From Variovorax sp. EL159 (GTDB lineage Bacteria > Pseudomonadota > Gammaproteobacteria > Burkholderiales > Burkholderiaceae_C): DNA of 64,000 nucleotides. The notes under the pieces are model-generated. The model was not told the origin of the DNA. It made no database searches and saw only the letters and a program-made list of their open reading frames with translations. Made by a program: the position numbers and the translations under genes. The stretch's first letter is position 1. The number at the start of each line of letters is the position of its first letter. Location: positions 992,410-1,056,409 of the forward strand of contig NZ_FMUJ01000003.1 in the NCBI RefSeq assembly GCF_900100965.1. Direction: 5' to 3'. Positions 53,852 through 62,205 of this stretch are shown here, one piece after another.

Positions 53852-54635
53852 GCACGCGCAGGCGCAGCCCCACACCGGCGTGGGCAAGATCGCCGAGGTC
53901 ACCTTCTGGTTCTGGGTCATCAAGATCGCGGCAACGACGCTCGGCGAAACCGGTGGCGACGCAGTCACGATGTCGATGAACCTCGGCTACCTCGCCGGCA
54001 CCGCCATCTTTGCCACGTTGTTCCTGCTCGCGGTGGCGGCTCAGATCTCGGTGCGCAAGTTCCATCCCTTTCTCTTCTGGGCGGTGATCATCGCGACCAC
54101 CACCGTGGGAACGACGCTGGCCGATCTGCTCGACCGCTCGCTGGGCATCGGCTACCTGGGAGGCTCGGCGATCCTGCTGGCCCTGCTGCTGGGCACCCTG
54201 GCCCTGTGGCACCGCACGATGGGATCGGTCTCGGTGTCGGACATCTCCTCGCGCAAGGCCGAGATCTTCTACTGGACGACGATCCTGTTTTCGCAAACCC
54301 TGGGCACCGCGCTCGGCGACTGGATGGCCGACAGCGCGGGCGGCCTGGGCCTGGGGTACGAAGGCGGCGCGCTCCTCTTTGCCGCGGGGCTCGCGCTCGT
54401 GGTGGCCGTGTACTGGTGGACGAAGGCCTCGCACACGGTGCTGTTCTGGCTCGCATTCATCCTTACGCGGCCGCTCGGTGCGACCGTCGGCGATCTGCTC
54501 GACAAGCCACTGAGCAGCGGTGGGCTGGCGTTGAGCCGCTACACAGCATCGGCCGCGCTGGGCGCGTTCATCCTCGGCTGCGTTCTGGTGATCCCGCAAC
54601 GCGCCGAACGGCGCAACGGATCGCCGCCGCGTTGA
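53838..54635 (+). CDS. COG4705/DUF347 membrane protein with four internal repeats
   Basis: The 265-residue polytopic protein contains four related units, each with the core T-x-G-x-T-x-G/A-D: TTLGETGGDAV, TVGTTLADLLD, TLGTALGDWMA and PLGATVGDLLD, each followed by a LGYxGG-type stretch. About eight transmembrane helices result. This is the four-repeat organisation of COG4705, an uncharacterised group. The start overlaps the previous gene. The acidic residues recurring in the membrane suggest ion handling, but there is no experimental basis for a substrate. Confidence 0.85.
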   Translation: MSTTEHAQAQPHTGVGKIAEVTFWFWVIKIAATTLGETGGDAVTMSMNLGYLAGTAIFATLFLLAVAAQISVRKFHPFLFWAVIIATTTVGTTLADLLDRSLGIGYLGGSAILLALLLGTLALWHRTMGSVSVSDISSRKAEIFYWTTILFSQTLGTALGDWMADSAGGLGLGYEGGALLFAAGLALVVAVYWWTKASHTVLFWLAFILTRPLGATVGDLLDKPLSSGGLALSRYTASAALGAFILGCVLVIPQRAERRNGSPPR

Positions 54636-54686
54636 GTACGCATCCGATGCGAGAGGTATGCGCCGACGCATCCTCGCGCCGCCTGG

Positions 54687-56192
54687 TCATCCGCTGATTC
54701 GAGGAATCAACTGGCGCAGTTCTTCAACGTGGCGGAGCAACGCCTTGTCTTCGAGCGCCGCATAACCGATCACCAATCCGGGGGGAAGCACGGCACGCTT
54801 GCAGAAGTCTGAAATGGCCTGGAAGCGCAGGCCGCGCGCCGTGGCATTGCGCTGGAATGCAGCCAGATCGATTTCCGGCGGCAGCCACCACACGAAGTGG
54901 AAACCCGATTGCTCGCCACTGACGTGCAGCCGCCCCGGGCCCAGCGCATCGCGCAGGGCCTGCAACACCGTGTCGCGGCGCTGCGCATAGACCGGGCGCG
55001 AGCGGCGCACGTGCCGGGCAAACGCACCGCTCTCGAGAAAGTTCGCCAGCGCCAGTTGCTCGATCACGCCGGTGGACCGACCGGTGACGTGTCGTGCCTT
55101 GCGAAACTCGGACACCAGTTTTTCGGGCAACACGGCATAGCCGATGCGCAGCGCGGCAAACATCGTCTTGTTGAAGCTGCCGCAATGAATGACGCGATCG
55201 GCCGCGTCCAGACTCTTCAGCGCGGGCAGCGGTGCGCTGTCGTAGCTGAACTCGCTGTCGTAGTCGTCTTCGATCAACCAACAGTCGGCCTCCTCGGCCC
55301 ATGAGAGCAACGCCAGCCGGCGCGAGACCGGCATCGTGATGCCGGTGGGCGCCTGGTGTGCCGGCGTGACGTGCGCGAGCCGCACGCCAGCGCGGCGGCG
55401 TGCATGCGCCACTGAAAAACCCTGCGCGTCGATGGGCACATGAATGACCTCGCGTGCGTGCCGGCTGAATATCGGGGCCGCATGCAGATAGCCGGGGTCT
55501 TCCACCATGACCCGGTCTTGGGGCGAGAGCAGGAGCCGCGCGCACAGGTCCAGCCCCTGGCGGATGCCGGACAGCACGACGACCTGCTCCGCGTCGCAAG
55601 AGATGCCGCGCGCCACGCCCAGATAGCGCGCGATCTGCACCCGCAGGGCGTGGAGGCCGAGGGGTTCGCTGTCGCTCAGTTGCTCGGCCGTCACGCGGCG
55701 TGCGCCGATCTGCAGCTCCTTGCGCCAGCGGTCCAGTGGAAAGAGCGAGGGGTCGGCCACCCGGGCCAGGAACGGCACGTCAGGCACGCTGGCGACGAGT
55801 TGCGCCACATCGACGCCGGAGATGCCGCGCCGCGGCGGCTTCGCCTGCGGCCGGGGTGAATCGCCCGCACGCGCACCGGCATCGAAGAACTGGTCGGGCA
55901 CCTTCGCCGCGACATGGGTGCCCGAGCCTGCCGTGCTGACCAGATAGCCTTCGCTGCGCAGCTGGTCGTATGCCAGGTCGACCGTGGCGCGCGACACCTG
56001 CCAGCGCTCTGCCAGGTGCCGCGTTGAAGGCAGCCGCGCGCCCTTGGCCAGCACGCCTTCGAGGATGCGGGCGCGGATCTGGCGGTAGATCCAGGCTTGC
56101 TTCAGCTCGCCGCCTTGAATCGGCTCCGCCGCGAGGTCGAGGCTCGACTGCGTTCGGCGCAATTGCGAGGCGCGAGAAAGTGGCCTGGTCAT
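54687..56192 (-). CDS. MocR/GntR regulator with aminotransferase-like domain
   Basis: The 501-residue regulator has an N-terminal GntR winged helix (IYRQIRARILEGVLAKGARLPSTRHLAERWQVSRATVDLAY) and a C-terminal fold-type I aminotransferase-like domain with PLP Lys in CGSFNKTMFAALRIGY and the Asp/Tyr segment LIEDDYDSEFSYD. Such proteins bind PLP and respond to amines or pyridoxal derivatives. It is divergent from the reductase-peptidase fusion across 116 bp, the usual arrangement for a MocR protein and its target. Confidence 0.92.
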   Translation of the reverse strand: MTRPLSRASQLRRTQSSLDLAAEPIQGGELKQAWIYRQIRARILEGVLAKGARLPSTRHLAERWQVSRATVDLAYDQLRSEGYLVSTAGSGTHVAAKVPDQFFDAGARAGDSPRPQAKPPRRGISGVDVAQLVASVPDVPFLARVADPSLFPLDRWRKELQIGARRVTAEQLSDSEPLGLHALRVQIARYLGVARGISCDAEQVVVLSGIRQGLDLCARLLLSPQDRVMVEDPGYLHAAPIFSRHAREVIHVPIDAQGFSVAHARRRAGVRLAHVTPAHQAPTGITMPVSRRLALLSWAEEADCWLIEDDYDSEFSYDSAPLPALKSLDAADRVIHCGSFNKTMFAALRIGYAVLPEKLVSEFRKARHVTGRSTGVIEQLALANFLESGAFARHVRRSRPVYAQRRDTVLQALRDALGPGRLHVSGEQSGFHFVWWLPPEIDLAAFQRNATARGLRFQAISDFCKRAVLPPGLVIGYAALEDKALLRHVEELRQLIPRISG

Positions 56193-56308
56193 ATTGCGTG
56201 ATATGGCTCTATGGACAAGGCCGCATTCTAGGTAAGTTCTGTTTCTTGAAGACCTTGGTTTTCAAGCTGCGGCCTCCGCCGTGGTTCAACGCAGAACATT
56301 TCCCACGC

Positions 56309-58057
56309 ATGACGAATTCACCTGTTCACTTCTGCACCGTCGCGCCGGACGGCCCGCGCTTTCCTCTGGGCAATGCGGGCAGCATTCTCGATTCGGCATT
56401 GGCCGAAGGGGTCGCGGTGCCGTTCTCGTGCAAGCGCGGCGAATGCGGCTCGTGCCGCGCACAGGTGCTCGAAGGCAGCTTCGAGCAAATCGCGCCGCCA
56501 TCCGAAGCCGCCTACCAGGTGGCAGACGGTGAACTGCTGATGTGCCAATGCCGCGCCACGACCGACCTGCGCCTGCACTTTTCGCATTGGCGAACGCCGG
56601 CGCGCCCGGCCGCCCGTTACGCTGCGAAGATCGTTTCGCTCGATGCGGTGGCACCCACCGTCACGCGGCTGCGGGTGGAAATACAGAGCGCCGAACTCTT
56701 TCAATGCATGCCCGGGCAGCACGCGCAACTGGTGCTGGACGACGATGCGCGCCGCAGTTTCTCCATCGCGAACCTGCCGGCGGAAACCGGCGACGCGAAC
56801 CAGCTGGAGTTTCATGTGCGGAGGATTCCGGGCGGGGCGTTCACCGACATCCAGCTTCCGGAACTGCGGCCCGGTGACCTGCTCGAACTCGACGGGCCTT
56901 ATGGCGCATGCGTGTGGCAAGAGCCCTGCGAACCCATCGATCACTTGGTGTTGCTGGCGACCGGCACTGGCTTCGCGGGCGTGAGCGCCATCCTGCAGAC
57001 GGCGTTGAAGAGCGGCACGTTCCGCACGGTCACTCTTTACTGGGGCTGCGCCAGCGCCGATGACTGCTATGCGGCCGAGTGGCTCGACGAACTGGCGGCT
57101 GCGCATGAGGGCTTTTGTTGGACGGCTGTGTTGTCGTCAGCAGCCTTCGCGGGCTCTGAAGCTCGCTCGGCCGCCAGCCCACGGCGCATACAGGATGCGG
57201 CGCTTGCGGCTGGCCACGACTGGGCGCATGCCCTTGTCCATGCATGCGGCAACCCGGCCATGATTCGGGATACCCGTGACCGGCTGAAGGCTGCAGGCTT
57301 GCCTGGAGAGCGGTTCCTGTCCGAAGCATTTCTGCCGGCCGCTCATGCGCAGAGTGGCGCCGCACCGTACATCGTGCGGCATCCCTGGGAGAAGGTCGGC
57401 ACCGCCTTTTCGTTCGACGGCATCCTCAACGCGCGCAGGCGCTCGATGGAAGCGTTGGCGCAGATCGCCGCCCTGATGGCACCCGGCATCACGACCGGCG
57501 AAGCCATCGCCGTCGCCGACAGGCACCTGCGGACAATGGGCGCGGCGTACAACTGGCACCCGACCTATGTGCGCTTCGGACCCGATACGCAATGCACGTC
57601 CCGCCAGCAGGTGGACCGTCACCGGAAGCTGCGTGCCGACGATGTGTTCACCATCGACCTGGGCCCCGTCTGGGACGGCTACGAGGGCGACTACGGCGAC
57701 ACCTTCGTGATGGGTGCCGACCCCGACCCCGACCACCAGCGCTGCAGCCAGGCCGCGCGCGACATCTTCGAACAGACCCAGCAGGCATGGAAGCAAGGCC
57801 TGAGCGGCAGCGCGCTCTACGACTTCGCGGACGGGCTGGCACACGGCCATGGCTGTTCGCTCGTGCGCGAGACCGCGGGGCACCGGGTCTCCGACTTTCC
57901 GCATGCGCTCTACGGCAAGCACCGGCTGGCCGAGGCCGACTTCGTGCCGGGCGACGGGATCTGGGTGCTGGAGATCCAGGTGCGGGATCTGACCCGGCCC
58001 ATCGGGGCATTCTTCGAGGATGTGCTGCTTCGGACGGCGGATGGGGTTGGCGCCTGA
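56309..58057 (+). CDS. fusion of a 2Fe-2S/FAD/NAD ferredoxin reductase with an M24 peptidase
   Basis: A single 582-codon frame encodes two unrelated parts. Residues 1-95 form a plant-type ferredoxin (C41-x4-C46-x2-C49 and C79), 100-340 an FNR-like reductase (RRSFSIAN for FAD, LLATGTGFAG for NAD). Residues 365-582 form a M24 metallopeptidase fold: Asp450, Asp461, His525, Glu555, Glu570 line up with the five metal ligands of methionine aminopeptidase. Reductases of this kind normally feed Rieske oxygenases; none is nearby. The start is the ATG before the ferredoxin sequence. I find no frameshift evidence for an artificial merge. Confidence 0.85.
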   Translation: MTNSPVHFCTVAPDGPRFPLGNAGSILDSALAEGVAVPFSCKRGECGSCRAQVLEGSFEQIAPPSEAAYQVADGELLMCQCRATTDLRLHFSHWRTPARPAARYAAKIVSLDAVAPTVTRLRVEIQSAELFQCMPGQHAQLVLDDDARRSFSIANLPAETGDANQLEFHVRRIPGGAFTDIQLPELRPGDLLELDGPYGACVWQEPCEPIDHLVLLATGTGFAGVSAILQTALKSGTFRTVTLYWGCASADDCYAAEWLDELAAAHEGFCWTAVLSSAAFAGSEARSAASPRRIQDAALAAGHDWAHALVHACGNPAMIRDTRDRLKAAGLPGERFLSEAFLPAAHAQSGAAPYIVRHPWEKVGTAFSFDGILNARRRSMEALAQIAALMAPGITTGEAIAVADRHLRTMGAAYNWHPTYVRFGPDTQCTSRQQVDRHRKLRADDVFTIDLGPVWDGYEGDYGDTFVMGADPDPDHQRCSQAARDIFEQTQQAWKQGLSGSALYDFADGLAHGHGCSLVRETAGHRVSDFPHALYGKHRLAEADFVPGDGIWVLEIQVRDLTRPIGAFFEDVLLRTADGVGA

Positions 58058-58227
58058 CACGCTGGCGCATGTGGGATTCGTGGGCCTGCCGCGCGTCTTG
58101 CCTTGAAGCCGGCGATCTCACGCGCTCTCCCAGAAGTCTCCTATTTCGAGCGCCAAGATGGCCCCGCTCGCTGTTCTCTCCATGCAGCGAGCTCCTCCCT
58201 CCGACCCTATGCAAGTACGGGTCCTTC

Positions 58228-58253
58228 AGCCCGCCATCGCGCGGGCTTTTTTT
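58228..58253 (+). terminator. rho-independent terminator after the fusion gene
   Basis: AGCCCGC-CATCGC-GCGGGCT is followed by seven T. It lies about 170 bp after the stop codon. The rest of 58058-58227 shows no credible gene. Confidence 0.85.
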
Positions 58254-58303
58254 CTGCTGTGCTGGGCCACCTCGAAGGGCCAGAAGCCTGGTCAGCCCGG
58301 CCC

Positions 58304-58343
58304 AAAGAAAAAGCCCCGTAAATCAATGATTTACGGGGCTTTT
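58304..58343. terminator. bidirectional terminator, probably of a truncated tRNA gene
   Basis: A 14-bp perfect stem (AGCCCCGTAAATCA with its complement) has a one-base centre and flanking A-rich and T-rich runs, so it can end transcription on both strands. On the minus strand it directly follows the tRNA-like 3' end at 58378-58403, the usual position of a tRNA terminator. Confidence 0.85.
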
Positions 58344-58377
58344 CTGGGAAGGTTCTGGACTAGTCCAAAACCTGTAT

Positions 58378-58403
58378 TGGCGGAACCGGAAGGTTTCGAA
58401 CCT
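58378..58403 (-). other. tRNA 3'-end-like sequence, candidate prophage attachment site
   Basis: Reading the minus strand, AGGTTCGAAACCTTCCGGTT and CCGCCA form a T-loop (TTCGAAA between GG and CC), the 3' acceptor strand and CCA, but the rest of a tRNA is missing: the sequence passes directly into the recombinase gene, whose TAG stop lies inside it. This is what remains when a phage integrates into the 3' end of a tRNA gene. The intact tRNA should be at the other prophage edge, outside the window. I could not identify the amino-acid specificity. Confidence 0.5.
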
Positions 58404-58977
58404 ACTTCAAACTGGAATGTCCGGGTTTCTTGGCTCGATACACCGCACGCTTCACAACGGAATCAGAGACCTCGAACATCACGGCAAGAGCGTGCATCGT
58501 ATGTTCACCAGCAGCGTACAACCGGACGACTTCGGCCTCATCCTCTGACGAGAGCGCCCGCCCCCTCCCGACCAACACACCGCGATCCCGAGCCGCACGC
58601 TGACCCGCGATTGAACGCTCGCGGATGATGCCTCTCTCCAACTGGGCAACAGCGCCAAGAATTTGAATCACAAACGAGCCCATCGCAGTGGTGGTATCCA
58701 GCGGCTCGGTGAGACTTTTCACCAACGCGCCAGCAAGCCGAATTTCCTCAAGGATGGACAGCAGATCAGGCAACGATCGCGCTACCCGATCAAGCTTGTA
58801 AATCATGAACACGTCGCCTGGGCGCAGCGACTGCAAACAACGCCTCAACTCGACACGCTGACCAACGCTTGACGTTTTTTCCTGAAAAATAACCTCAGCT
58901 CCGGCTGCCGCCAGCGCATCTATTTGCAGGTGCGTTTCCTGCTCGCGAGTCGACACCCGCGCATACCCAACAAGCAT
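58402..58977 (-). CDS. serine recombinase (resolvase/invertase family)
   Basis: The 191-residue recombinase starts MLVGYARVSTREQ with catalytic Ser9, has DVFMIYKLDRVARSLPDL (the R-x-x-R/DR motif), GSFVIQILGAVAQLERGIIRERS and a C-terminal helix-turn-helix (MHALAVMFEVSDSVVKRAVYR). It is the size of small resolvases/invertases, not of large serine integrases. As it sits at the prophage edge next to the tRNA-like site it probably integrates or excises the phage. The stop codon is within the att region. Confidence 0.93.
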   Translation of the reverse strand: MLVGYARVSTREQETHLQIDALAAAGAEVIFQEKTSSVGQRVELRRCLQSLRPGDVFMIYKLDRVARSLPDLLSILEEIRLAGALVKSLTEPLDTTTAMGSFVIQILGAVAQLERGIIRERSIAGQRAARDRGVLVGRGRALSSEDEAEVVRLYAAGEHTMHALAVMFEVSDSVVKRAVYRAKKPGHSSLK

Positions 58978-59125
58978 GCTCCCCTCCCAACGTAAGACGC
59001 AAAACGGCGTGATTCATTGGGCCGCACATCGCGGCATACGAGCACGCTGACACTCGCCACCCCCGCACCAGCTCAGCCAGACCGAGCGTGCTATCGTTTC
59101 GTCGTCCATTACATTTGGCAACAAA

Positions 59126-59416
59126 ATGAAGCACGCCATCCTCCTCGCCCTAGCAAGCTGCGCATCCATGTGCGACGCCGCCGCCCCCCTGGCGAGCTTT
59201 CTATACAGATGCGAAGCCGCCGATGGCACCGTGCGATGGCAAGAGAGTTCCTGCACAAAAAATGATGTTGGAGCCTTCTTCATGCGCCGCGACTACACCA
59301 TGTCTGTTGAGACGCAAAAACGCATCGGCGAATGCCAGTCGGCTGCACTAGCAAAGTCTGCCAAAGCAGCAACGGGCACTCCGTCGGAACGCATCGACAC
59401 GTCACACTGCAAGTGA
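59126..59416 (+). CDS. small secreted DUF4124-like protein
   Basis: The 96-residue product has a signal peptide (MKHAILLALASCASMCDA) and the segment FLYRCEAADGTVRWQESSC, the pattern of DUF4124 (Tyr-x-Cys-x(4-5)-Gly-x-V-x-x-Q-x-x-x-Cys). Two more Cys pairs could form disulfides. It is transcribed against the phage genes and its end overlaps the replication gene by 15 bp. It is a candidate cargo (moron) gene, for example for superinfection exclusion, but no function is known. Confidence 0.75.
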   Translation: MKHAILLALASCASMCDAAAPLASFLYRCEAADGTVRWQESSCTKNDVGAFFMRRDYTMSVETQKRIGECQSAALAKSAKAATGTPSERIDTSHCK

Positions 59417-60304
59417 CCATAGCCCCGGCGGCTCGGCCTCAGTGCAGAGGTAATAGCTGTCCTTGAACCGCCCGATTCGGTGGTCAACAACGCGCTCGCC
59501 GTCCTCGCACCAAAAGCACATCGAGATGAGATCGCGCAACGACATGCGCACCAGCCGCTCGACCACCGAATCAGGCACGGCGACCCCCTGCGAATGGCTG
59601 TAGCGCTGCTTGCCTTCGGGCACCATCTCGTAGTGCTTGGTGATGTACTTCGCGACGTACGCCGCCATCTTGGCCAAGCTGTTGCGTGCCTTCTTTGCAC
59701 CTGGGCCCTTGCCGCCGATGAAACACATCCCGTTGTCCTTGCCAACGATGGCCCGCCACACCATCGTGCCGAGCCGCCAGCCTTCGACCTTGAACGTCTT
59801 CCAATCGCCGTTGGGCATGCGCTTCTTCACATCGACGTGAGCCGGTAGCCGGTGGATCGCTGCATGGACATGCCACGCGCCGCGCTTCTGAGGCTCGTAG
59901 CCCGCGCAATAGCCGAAGCCGGGGATCAGGTCGCCCATGCGCCGAAACCAGCGCCTAGCGTCTTCCTTGGCCCTGCGCTCGTCCGTTTGGTTCTCGCGGT
60001 ACGTCAACGTTGCGAGCTCATTGAAGCCATTGGCCTTGATGAAGCGCCGGCACATGGTCTTTGCGCGTCGAGCATTGCGCAGAGCGTTCTTTTCTTTGCG
60101 CTCAGCTTCGTCGGCCGCAGCCCATTCCGCGCGCTTTGCATCGTCGGCCAGATGCGACCAGTCAGGAGCGGGACCGAGCTCGGTCCACTCGACCACCGGC
60201 CGGGCAGAGATCTCCCGGTGACCGTTGCATTCCCACACCCTGACGTCGAAGCAGTCGTCAAGGGTTTTGCCTTCGTAGGCAATCCCGTCCACAATCCGTT
60301 GCAT
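59402..60304 (-). CDS. rolling-circle replication initiator (HUH endonuclease)
   Basis: The 300-residue protein nicks the phage origin to start rolling-circle replication. The HUH motif is WHVHAAIH (His145, His147) and the catalytic Tyr motif is AYVAKYITKHY (Tyr216 and Tyr220, with Lys219 and Lys223). The N-terminal 80 residues contain a basic/acidic helix (KEKNALRNARRAKTMCRRF). It resembles the Rep of phage/plasmid families of Burkholderiales inoviruses. The ribosome-binding site is weak (GGGA). Confidence 0.88.
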   Translation of the reverse strand: MQRIVDGIAYEGKTLDDCFDVRVWECNGHREISARPVVEWTELGPAPDWSHLADDAKRAEWAAADEAERKEKNALRNARRAKTMCRRFIKANGFNELATLTYRENQTDERRAKEDARRWFRRMGDLIPGFGYCAGYEPQKRGAWHVHAAIHRLPAHVDVKKRMPNGDWKTFKVEGWRLGTMVWRAIVGKDNGMCFIGGKGPGAKKARNSLAKMAAYVAKYITKHYEMVPEGKQRYSHSQGVAVPDSVVERLVRMSLRDLISMCFWCEDGERVVDHRIGRFKDSYYLCTEAEPPGLWSLAV

Positions 60305-60728
60305 CGCTGTTTCCCAAAGATAAGGCAGTGATCACGACCCGGGCGGCTGGCAGGCTGCGCCGGGTCTTTCTTTTGGCCCGACGGGCCGGGGGTCACAACG
60401 AAGGCAGCGTAGGCATTCGTCGTGAAGTGACTTAGTAATAAATTAAGGCCGCGCTGCGCGCGGCCTCGGTCCTCGTACCTCGGCCCTTCGACCGCTACAG
60501 CGCGTGCCAAATCGCAACCGCGGCCACACACCACCGACAGGAGCCCGCAGCCGCGGGCGTTTGCTTGGCCGGCCAGAGAGCAGGCAGGGGCATGTAAACC
60601 ACCCAGCACCAGAGACGAGACGCCTTCGCCACAAGGGCTACGGCGGGTTTGCTTTGCAGTAGCGCGAGCGCTGACGCAGGGGCACGTAAGCAGCATCCCG
60701 CGTGCCGGCAGATCCTCGTAGGCGTAGA
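60305..60728. other. phage intergenic region, likely replication origin and rep promoter
   Basis: No credible gene lies in these 424 bp. A perfect 9-bp hairpin AGGCCGCGC-TGC-GCGCGGCCT occupies 60446-60466; on the minus strand an AT-rich run (TTAATTTATTAC) follows it. It could be the terminator of the zot transcript, the nick-site stem of the origin, or both. A second small inverted repeat (GGCCCG-A-CGGGCC) is at 60375-60387. A rolling-circle origin next to the rep gene is expected here. Confidence 0.55.
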
Positions 60729-61904
60729 TCACTGGCCGCCCGGCTGAAACGACCACTTGGAGCCGGGTTGCACGCGAGGCTGCGCGGGCGGCGCAGCGGC
60801 TGCAAGGGCCGTAGGCGCACCGGGGGACTTAGGGCCACCCTCGATCAAGATCGCGGCTGGAGGCGCCGCAACAGCCGTTTCCGTGGCTTGGCGGGGTGCT
60901 GGTGCCGGCTCGATCATCTTCCGCTCGCCCTCAGCTTGGAACGCGAGGAAGGCGCCTTGCGCCACCAGCTGACGGCACATTGCCAGATCCACCGGGTATG
61001 GCGTGGCGTCCTGCGTGTAGCACTTGCAGCCGACCGACTTCATTTCGACGCAGGCGGCCGGCACTGGCACACGCTTTGGCTCGGTCAACTTGTCGTAGGC
61101 CGGCGCCGTGTGCATCAGGCCCGCAATGCGTGGCTGATATGACGCGATGTATTCGGCCTGTGTCATCGGCTTGCGCTCCGAGGCATTCGAGTTCGTGCCC
61201 ATGCCGAACGAGCCCGAGCTTGCCGCGTCACCAGTCTGCGAGACCTTCGCCGGCTCCTTCGGACGCAGCTTGTCGTAGGCGTAGTACAGCATCAGCGGCA
61301 CCACGATGACGCACCCAGCGACGATGAACACCTGCTTCGGAATGCGCACCTTGGCCGTGTGCAGCGATGCACTCTCGTACCAGCTGTAGACATGCTCCGG
61401 ATGTGACCGCGTGCTGCCCTGCGCATTCTTTCCCGAGCCGTCTTTCTCGCACTCCGGGTTGACGGAATCCCACTGGAGAATGCGCGTGGACTTCGTGCCG
61501 CCGAAGATGCGCTTGTAGTGCTGGTGATAGCCGGGCGCACCGATGAGCCGCCGCACGAACTCATCGATGTTCATGGGGTGCTGCGTCAGCAGGAAGAAGT
61601 CGAAGCCCCGCGCACGATGCTCGGCCAGCATCTGAACATGCTCCGGCACAGGCGCTGACGGTGCGCGCTTGGGCAGGTCCTTGTGGCATTCGTCGGCGAG
61701 GATGATCGCGTTGTTGGGCAGCTGGAGCCATTCCTTGAACTCGATGCCGACCCAGCCGAACTCCTCGGTGATGATGGCATTGGGCTTGAAACGGTCCTTG
61801 ACGTAGTAGACCTCGCGCCCCTCTGCCACCTGCATCTTGCGCACGTCTTCCAGCGTGAACAGCGTCTTGCACGAGCCATTGGCTCCAGTTCGAAGGTAGA
61901 GCAT
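60729..61904 (-). CDS. zot: Zot-family phage assembly ATPase
   Basis: The 391-residue protein is the pI-like motor of filamentous phage extrusion. Walker A reads GANGSCKT (7-14), where Cys replaces the common Gly of GxxGSGKT, and Walker B is AIILADE (66-72). A cytoplasmic ATPase domain of about 185 residues is followed by one transmembrane helix (QVFIVAGCVIVVPLMLYYAY, 191-210) and a periplasmic Pro/Ala-rich tail with four cysteines. The start directly abuts the stop codon of the DUF2523 gene (TAAATG). Confidence 0.93.
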   Translation of the reverse strand: MLYLRTGANGSCKTLFTLEDVRKMQVAEGREVYYVKDRFKPNAIITEEFGWVGIEFKEWLQLPNNAIILADECHKDLPKRAPSAPVPEHVQMLAEHRARGFDFFLLTQHPMNIDEFVRRLIGAPGYHQHYKRIFGGTKSTRILQWDSVNPECEKDGSGKNAQGSTRSHPEHVYSWYESASLHTAKVRIPKQVFIVAGCVIVVPLMLYYAYDKLRPKEPAKVSQTGDAASSGSFGMGTNSNASERKPMTQAEYIASYQPRIAGLMHTAPAYDKLTEPKRVPVPAACVEMKSVGCKCYTQDATPYPVDLAMCRQLVAQGAFLAFQAEGERKMIEPAPAPRQATETAVAAPPAAILIEGGPKSPGAPTALAAAAPPAQPRVQPGSKWSFQPGGQ

Positions 61905-62204
61905 TTACTTGTGCACCCAACGCTTGAACGTGTCGCCCTGGACACCGTTGATGACTGCCTTCGCCAGCATCGCGGAGAAGACGATGTTGATGGACTGGCC
62001 GACCTTGAGCATGGTCAGCATGCCAACGACCTCGGGCCCGAGACCGAGGATGGCGCTGATAGCCTGCGACTTGGCCCACCCGATGGTGGTGTTGATGCCG
62101 CTGTACGTGACGACGCCGATGCCAAGCGCGACCAGCACACGGCCGGCCATCGAGCCGACCAGCTGGAGCAAGAGCGTGCCGAGAGCGAGAAGGATTGCGG
62201 GCAT
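61905..62204 (-). CDS. DUF2523 minor coat/assembly protein (pVI-like)
   Basis: The 99-residue protein has three hydrophobic stretches (ILLALGTLLLQLVGSMAG, VLVALGIGVVTYSGIN, and one near the C-terminus) and ends FKRWVHK. DUF2523 proteins occur between the adsorption protein and Zot of inoviruses and are taken as the counterpart of f1 pVI. It begins one base after the adsorption-protein stop and its stop touches the zot ATG, so all three are translationally coupled. Confidence 0.88.
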   Translation of the reverse strand: MPAILLALGTLLLQLVGSMAGRVLVALGIGVVTYSGINTTIGWAKSQAISAILGLGPEVVGMLTMLKVGQSINIVFSAMLAKAVINGVQGDTFKRWVHK

Positions 62205-62205
62205 G

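Noticed and set aside
59014..59283. Minus-strand frame of 89 codons opposite the DUF4124-like gene
   Set aside because: The plus-strand frame has a signal peptide and family motif; this one has none.
60443..60634. 63-codon minus-strand frame in the phage intergenic region, and the longer frame 60004-60756
   Set aside because: Composition is random-like, there is no ribosome-binding site, and the longer frame overlaps rep out of frame.
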